Shown piece after piece: positions 59,276 to 64,000 of a stretch of DNA of 64,000 bases. The first letter of the stretch is position 1; the number at the start of each line of letters is the position of its first letter. Where the stretch lies: NCBI RefSeq assembly GCF_000283155.1, contig NW_004454207.1:11014927-11078926 (forward strand). The letters are read 5' to 3'. Under the pieces are notes generated by a model that saw only the letters and a program-made list of their open reading frames with translations, did not search any database and was not told the origin of the DNA. A program made the position numbers and the translations under genes. The stretch comes from Ceratotherium simum simum. Lineage: Eukaryota > Chordata > Mammalia > Perissodactyla > Rhinocerotidae.

Positions 59276-59989
59276 CCACTGCTAAGAAGCATGTTGTTTA
59301 AAATACTTTTCAGATCAAGGAAGGATATATAAATATAAATCAAAAGTCTGGTGGGGTTTTGACGATTGTGATCATGTGGATAACCACTCATATCATTTTC
59401 CCATTGGTTTCAAACCAACTGGAAATATACATTGAAGTCAGATATCGCTGTAAGTTCAACATTATTGTGGATAAAACTGGGGCTTTGACCTGCAAACATC
59501 ATTTGGCTTCAACCATGTCTCTCTGAACTGGACCGACTTGGTTGCAGGGCAGAGGAGCCATCTCTGAGTGCATCTGCCGCATCCTATCGGGGCAGTCAGA
59601 ACTCCCCACCCAGTGCTTAAAGAAAGAGCCAGCAAGGTCGAGGTCTGCACATGCCTGAGCCTCTTTTTCCTCATCTCCTCTACTAGGGAGGGGATGGGTT
59701 GAAGAGAGAAACCCAAAGACTTCCTTCCATACTGGTCCCTCCCCAGAAGAAGAGAGAAAACTGGAGGTGTGTGGTCTTAAGTTCCTATCCCCCAACACAC
59801 ATCAAGCCTTCTGAACATTTTTATACTTCAAATAGTTGAAGATAATTATTATTTGCCCTGTAAGTCATTTTTCTCTCTTTAAAAAAATTAAAAATCCCAA
59901 GTTCATGCATCCATTCTATATGTAAGATTTTCGGGCCTTTTCCCATGCTGGTTATCCTTATGTTGACATGATTCTCTTTGTTATTGTTC
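59276..59989. other. Unique sequence, no gene recognised
   Basis: Nothing identified. Confidence 0.4.
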
Positions 59990-61110
59990 CTCTTAAGGTG
60001 TGATGTTCAGAAGGGAGGATATTTTGTTTTATTTATTTATTAATATTTATTTTTAGACATCTTTGAGTGGTTGGTACTTTTTGATCTTGTTTAATAAATC
60101 TTTTCTTACCCTAGTGGAATGAAGATAGTCTCTTCTATTTTCTTTGAAATATCTTAAGGTATTGCCTTTCACATTTAGGTCCTCACATTATGTGGAGTTG
60201 ATTTTTTTTCTGTCAAGGAAGGAATCCAATTTTATTTTCATCCATATGAATAACCAGTTGTTTCAGCATATTGTTTGAGTCCAGCATTTCCCTCAATTTC
60301 TCATGACCCTTCGGTTATGTACCAAGTTTCCATTTAGGCACAAGTCTGTTTCTATTGTGTTTTGTTACTGGAGTCAAATGGCCTATTCCTATTCCAAACT
60401 ATAATATTTTAATTGCTATAGTTGATAAAAAGTTTTGATATCTGATATGAATTCTCATACCTTGTTTTTCTTCACTTCTGAAGAAACACTTCTCTGTCTA
60501 TTATTCTTCAATACAAATCTTAGAATAAGCTTGTTAAATATCTTTAAAAACCTTGTTAGGATTTTTATTAAAATTTCATTGACTCTATAGATGAATTCGG
60601 TGAGGAGCGAGAGCCTTATGAAATCATATTCTTCTTATCCATGAATATATTTCTCCATTTACTTAAGTCTTTGTTAATGTCTTCTAAGAGTTTTATTTTA
60701 TAATTTTCTGGATAAGGATCTAACACAACTTTTGTTTGATTTTTTTTCCCCATGGGCCTCATATTCTTTTGTTGCTATTTCAAATTATATCTTTTGAAAA
60801 CCTATATTTGCTGTTTGTTACTGGTGCATTGTAGTGTGGTTGCAATCTTGCTAAACTCCCTTATTAAGGCTAATTATTTGTAGATTATTTTGGGTTTCCT
60901 ACGTAGACAATCATAGCATCTCTCAGGTTTATTTCTTCCTTTTTGAGTTCTTATAGCTTTTATTTATTTTTCTTGTCTAATTGCCTGACTAGGGCAACCA
61001 GGACAATATTGAATAGAAGTGGTGATAGGGAGCATTCTTTTCTTGTTCTCACTTTCAAAGGGGATTCTTTTAACTTTCACAGTGTGGTGTTTGCTGTAAG
61101 GTTTCTTTTT
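59990..61110 (-). mobile_element. Old L1 ORF2 (reverse transcriptase region) relic
   Basis: Plus-strand 'attgcctttcacatttaggtcctcacatta', 'tccatatgaataaccagttgtttcagcat', 'aaaatttcattgactctatagatgaattcgg', 'ggttgcaatcttgctaaactcccttatta', 'ctgactagggcaaccaggacaatattgaatagaagtggtgatagggag' is the antisense of L1 ORF2. No frame survives. Confidence 0.85.
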
Positions 61111-61679
61111 CTTTTATAGCCCTTAGGAATCCAGCACTTGCTACCAGCTTCTTGCTGCTGGAGCGTCTAGGTCGCCATTTCCATCAAAGCTTGCTTTAAC
61201 TTGTTTAGGCATGAGACACTCACAAGTCTTCTGTGTCTTCCAATTATGGGAAATATACTTAAACTGAGTGGAACCGTGGAAGTTTCTCAGATTAGACCTG
61301 AGGTGGGAAGGTAGCAGCACTTCAATTCTCCCCCCAGGGGAAATGGAAAATCACAACTTGACAACAGTTTTCCCAGATGAAATATCTTCTTCAAATCTTG
61401 TCCCATTTCCACCTTCTGATTTCTCTTTATATCCTTGATCTGGCTGGGAGTATCAAAGGTCATGGGACTGGTTCTTAAATCTTCCTTTGTAAATTACGTA
61501 CCTGGGAGATTTAGCACTCACCTTAGTATCTGATATTTCCTTCTTGATGTCTCAATTAAAAAATCAGGCAGGAAAAAATCCAACCGAACATCCAGTTACA
61601 TTTATATATTTAGCTTAATGAAGCCTGAAATTCAGCAATAGTTATTCTGTTCCTGAAGAATATGAGGACTTTAGAAAGC

Positions 61680-61935
61680 TTTAACTTTTCTTACCCAATC
61701 CTGACTACCCTTTTATTGTCAATTATTTTAATTACATCTTATTTTTAATATGAAAATTAGAAACTAGTTTTGCTTTATATAGATAGTGTTTGCTTTCATT
61801 TACCTACAGTTGACCGTAGATTTGGCTCACCGTTCCTTCTTGCCTCTCAGACCTGCCTTTCGTGGTCATCTTCCTTCATCATGAAGTGCATCCTTTAGAA
61901 TTTCTTTATTGAATGTCTGTTGCTAGCATGCTGTC
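61680..61935 (-). mobile_element. Old L1M fragment, probably the same insertion
   Basis: 'gctttatatagatagtgtttgctttcatttacctac', 'cttccttcatcatgaagtgcatcctttagaatttctttattgaatg' resemble a region further upstream in the same old L1 type. 61111-61679 between them is not assigned. Confidence 0.55.
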
Positions 61936-63372
61936 TCAGTGTTTGTTCGTCCTGAGTGTCATGTTTCCACGAGCCAAATCAACTGCAGCTCAAGACTGTC
62001 ATTGGTGGGGATAAAAGAGAACAATTCATCCCCCAGCTTCAAGCACCCATTGGTCTAAGTTTGACCCACAAGGTGTTAGCTCTCTCACACAACCAGGTTG
62101 TGTCCAGTGAGGTCATTGGTGATATTAGCAGGAAGTTTCAGGAGGGAGGCAAGAGGTGATATGTCCAGGTATAAAATGAGGCACTGTCAGGTTGCTCCTA
62201 CCTTAAGGAGCATAGATTTTAATTGGTTGTCACTTATGCAGAGCTGGTTATCACAGTGGCAGCTTGTATGAGAGTTAGGTAAAGCCAAGAGGATATGAAG
62301 TGGTACAAAATAAGCGGCCTATTTCATTGTGAGTTTTGTGATTTATTTCCTCCCTTTCCCCCCTCCCTCCCATCTTCTTCTCTTGCTCCCTTTCTTTTGT
62401 CACCATAAATATTTATAGAAACTGTATCCGTGAGAATTCTTTGAAACCTGGGTTTAGTATGCTTTCCTCCAGAAAACAATTTGTGTTTACTTCTCTGAGA
62501 TTTCTGGACCTCTTAAAGTAAATCTTTGCCTGTGTTTTTTCAGTGCTTGGAAGTTGTGTGGTTTCTAGATCCAATTTTGCATGAGCACCAGCTTACAGTT
62601 ATACATTCTCAGGAGAGACCCTGCCACCTCCCCCACCAAAGAAAAGACTAAGAAAGATAAATGACTTTGTCGTAACTCTCTGTGAGCTGGAACTTGCCCT
62701 CTTTTCACAGTGAGTACAGCTCCTGAGGGACCAGGCATTATAAAGGAATCTCCTATCCAACTTTTCTCTTTGCTTGGGCCCAATCATCGTTCCTTTAAAA
62801 CCCCAAACTCTAGGCAGCCAAGGCTCTGCAGATAACCTCAGAGCAGCTGCTGGCATTAGCATTTTGTTGTCTCTCTGGATTCTTGCTTTTGCTTCTTTTT
62901 GGCCACTGAAGACTTCCTTCATTTTATTGCCATTTCATTCACTCATCCACCCATCCACTGATTCTTTGTATCTGGCTACCTACCTGGCTAGCTACCATCT
63001 ACTGGAGATATATATAATTTCCAGCCTTTTTAGGTATCCTATACCAGGAGTTTTTCCCACAATATTATCTGTTCTGTTAAACCAAGATCAAATTGCTATT
63101 GAATTCTAAGTTAACCATTAAGGAGTTAGTTATTTCTACTTCCTTTGCATTATCTGAAAATTGATAAGCATGTTCTTTGTGTTTTTCTATTGCTAAAGTC
63201 TTATCATTTCTAGTGTTAAGATCCCTTGTACGCCTCCATTGACATTCTATTCCTTAGAATTCTTTTCTCATTAAGACTGAGGTTCAATATTGCCCAATTC
63301 CTTACATTCTGTCCTGTCGCTGAAGACAAGTACATAGGCCCTTGTCATTTTAAAAGAAACAGATATGGGATA
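61936..63372. other. Unique sequence, no gene recognised
   Basis: A short C/T tract lies at about 62350-62400. Nothing else identified. Confidence 0.4.
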
Positions 63373-63900
63373 TGTCCTGGTTATCTTTTGCTGCATAACA
63401 AATCAACTCCAAAATTTGCGGCTTAGAACAACAAATCATTTTATTTTATTTTCTGTTATGTATGATCTTTCATGGTTCTGGGATTTGATTGAGTTTAGCT
63501 GGGTGGTTCTCATTTGGGGCTCCCCACGCAGTAGTGGCTGGAGTTGGAGTCAACTCAAAGGTTGGTTTCTTCACTCACATATTTTAAGTTTGAGGCTGGC
63601 TATCTACTAGGAGCTCAGCTGAGCTATGGTTAGAACACATGGCTGGAACAAGTGGTCTCTCCATGTAGCCTGGGCTTCCTCACAGTGTGGCAGCTTGATT
63701 CCAGGAGAGAGCATCCCACGGGAGAGAGTGAGTTCAAAGCTGTATCGCCTTTTATGTTCTAGTCTTGGGTATCACAACTCTGCCACATTTTATTTGTTAG
63801 AACAGTTGCCAAGATTGGCCAAATTCATGGAGAGGGGAATTGGACTCCATCTTTTTGAAAAAGGATCAAAGAACTTGTGGACATATGTTATAACCACCAT
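63373..63900 (+). mobile_element. LTR-like interspersed repeat, copy 4 of 4
   Basis: Starts TGTCCTGGTTATCTTTTGC, then 'gctgcataacaaatcaactcc', 'gtagcctgggcttcctcacagtgtggcagcttgattcc', 'cttttatgttctagtcttggg', 'aacttgtggacatatgttataaccacca'. The most complete of the four copies. Confidence 0.75.
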
Positions 63901-63978
63901 AGATTTAAGTAGACAAACAAAGGAAGGTTTCATATCTGCAAGTTCTAACAAACTTTTTATTGCCATGGGTCATTGCCC

Positions 63979-64000
63979 TTTTTTTTTTTTTTAATTTTTT
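63979..64000 (-). mobile_element. Possible start of a minus-strand retroposon, cut by the window edge
   Basis: A T14 run (63979-63992) then aatttttt looks like the A tail of a SINE or L1 whose body lies beyond the window. Confidence 0.45.

Noticed and set aside
1..64000. CRISPR array, operon, phage or bacterial mobile element
   Set aside because: No regularly spaced direct repeats, no dense coding, no ribosome binding sites; the repeat content is entirely mammalian.
1..64000. CpG island or gene promoter
   Set aside because: CpG is sparse throughout; no GC-rich, CpG-dense block of promoter size is present.

Overview
The window is mammalian nuclear DNA from an odd-toed ungulate, most likely a horse or close relative. 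The evidence is five copies of the tRNA-derived SINE family known from equids (ERE) and relatively intact L1 3' ends of the type abundant in horse. The sequence is AT-rich and CpG-poor, and it contains one 100-base run of N at 26613-26712, the conventional size for an assembly gap. I found no exon of a functional protein-coding gene, no tRNA, rRNA or snRNA gene, and nothing bacterial. Nearly every open frame longer than 60 codons is a chance frame or a frame inside a repeat.

Layout. 1-4400 is layered repeat (young L1 with a SINE inside it, MIR, L2, a palindromic MITE, an LTR end). 4400-13900 is mostly single-copy sequence with a split MIR, an ERE, a 131-bp palindrome and a MER20. 13900-18000 holds four L1 pieces, one with a perfect 15-bp target duplication, plus MaLR-type LTRs. 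18000-22800 holds LTR relics, including a solo class I-like LTR with a TATA box and poly(A) signal that sits inside an L2 3' end. 22800-25100 is mostly unique. 25100-28000 is a long L2 piece containing the gap. 28000-33000 is unique sequence with small repeats. 33102-34302 is a processed pseudogene of nucleophosmin (NPM1), the one gene-derived feature. 34300-45200 is dominated by old L2 and L1 elements carrying later insertions. 45200-64000 is unique sequence with EREs, LTR relics, MER5-type fragments and old L1.

The strongest single observation is the NPM1 retrocopy. Its coding part ends in the Ala-His-stop C-terminus of the short splice form (B23.2, isoform 3), not in the full-length C-terminus, so it appears to derive from the alternative transcript. 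Its tail is preceded by an L2-like poly(A) signal. The second pattern is orientation: almost all L1 pieces lie on the minus strand and almost all LTR-type elements on the plus strand. Nested insertions with recognisable target duplications allow a relative chronology. No new gene system was found. Repeat family names are from memory of consensus sequences and were not run through a masking program; boundaries of old repeats are good to roughly 10-30 bases.
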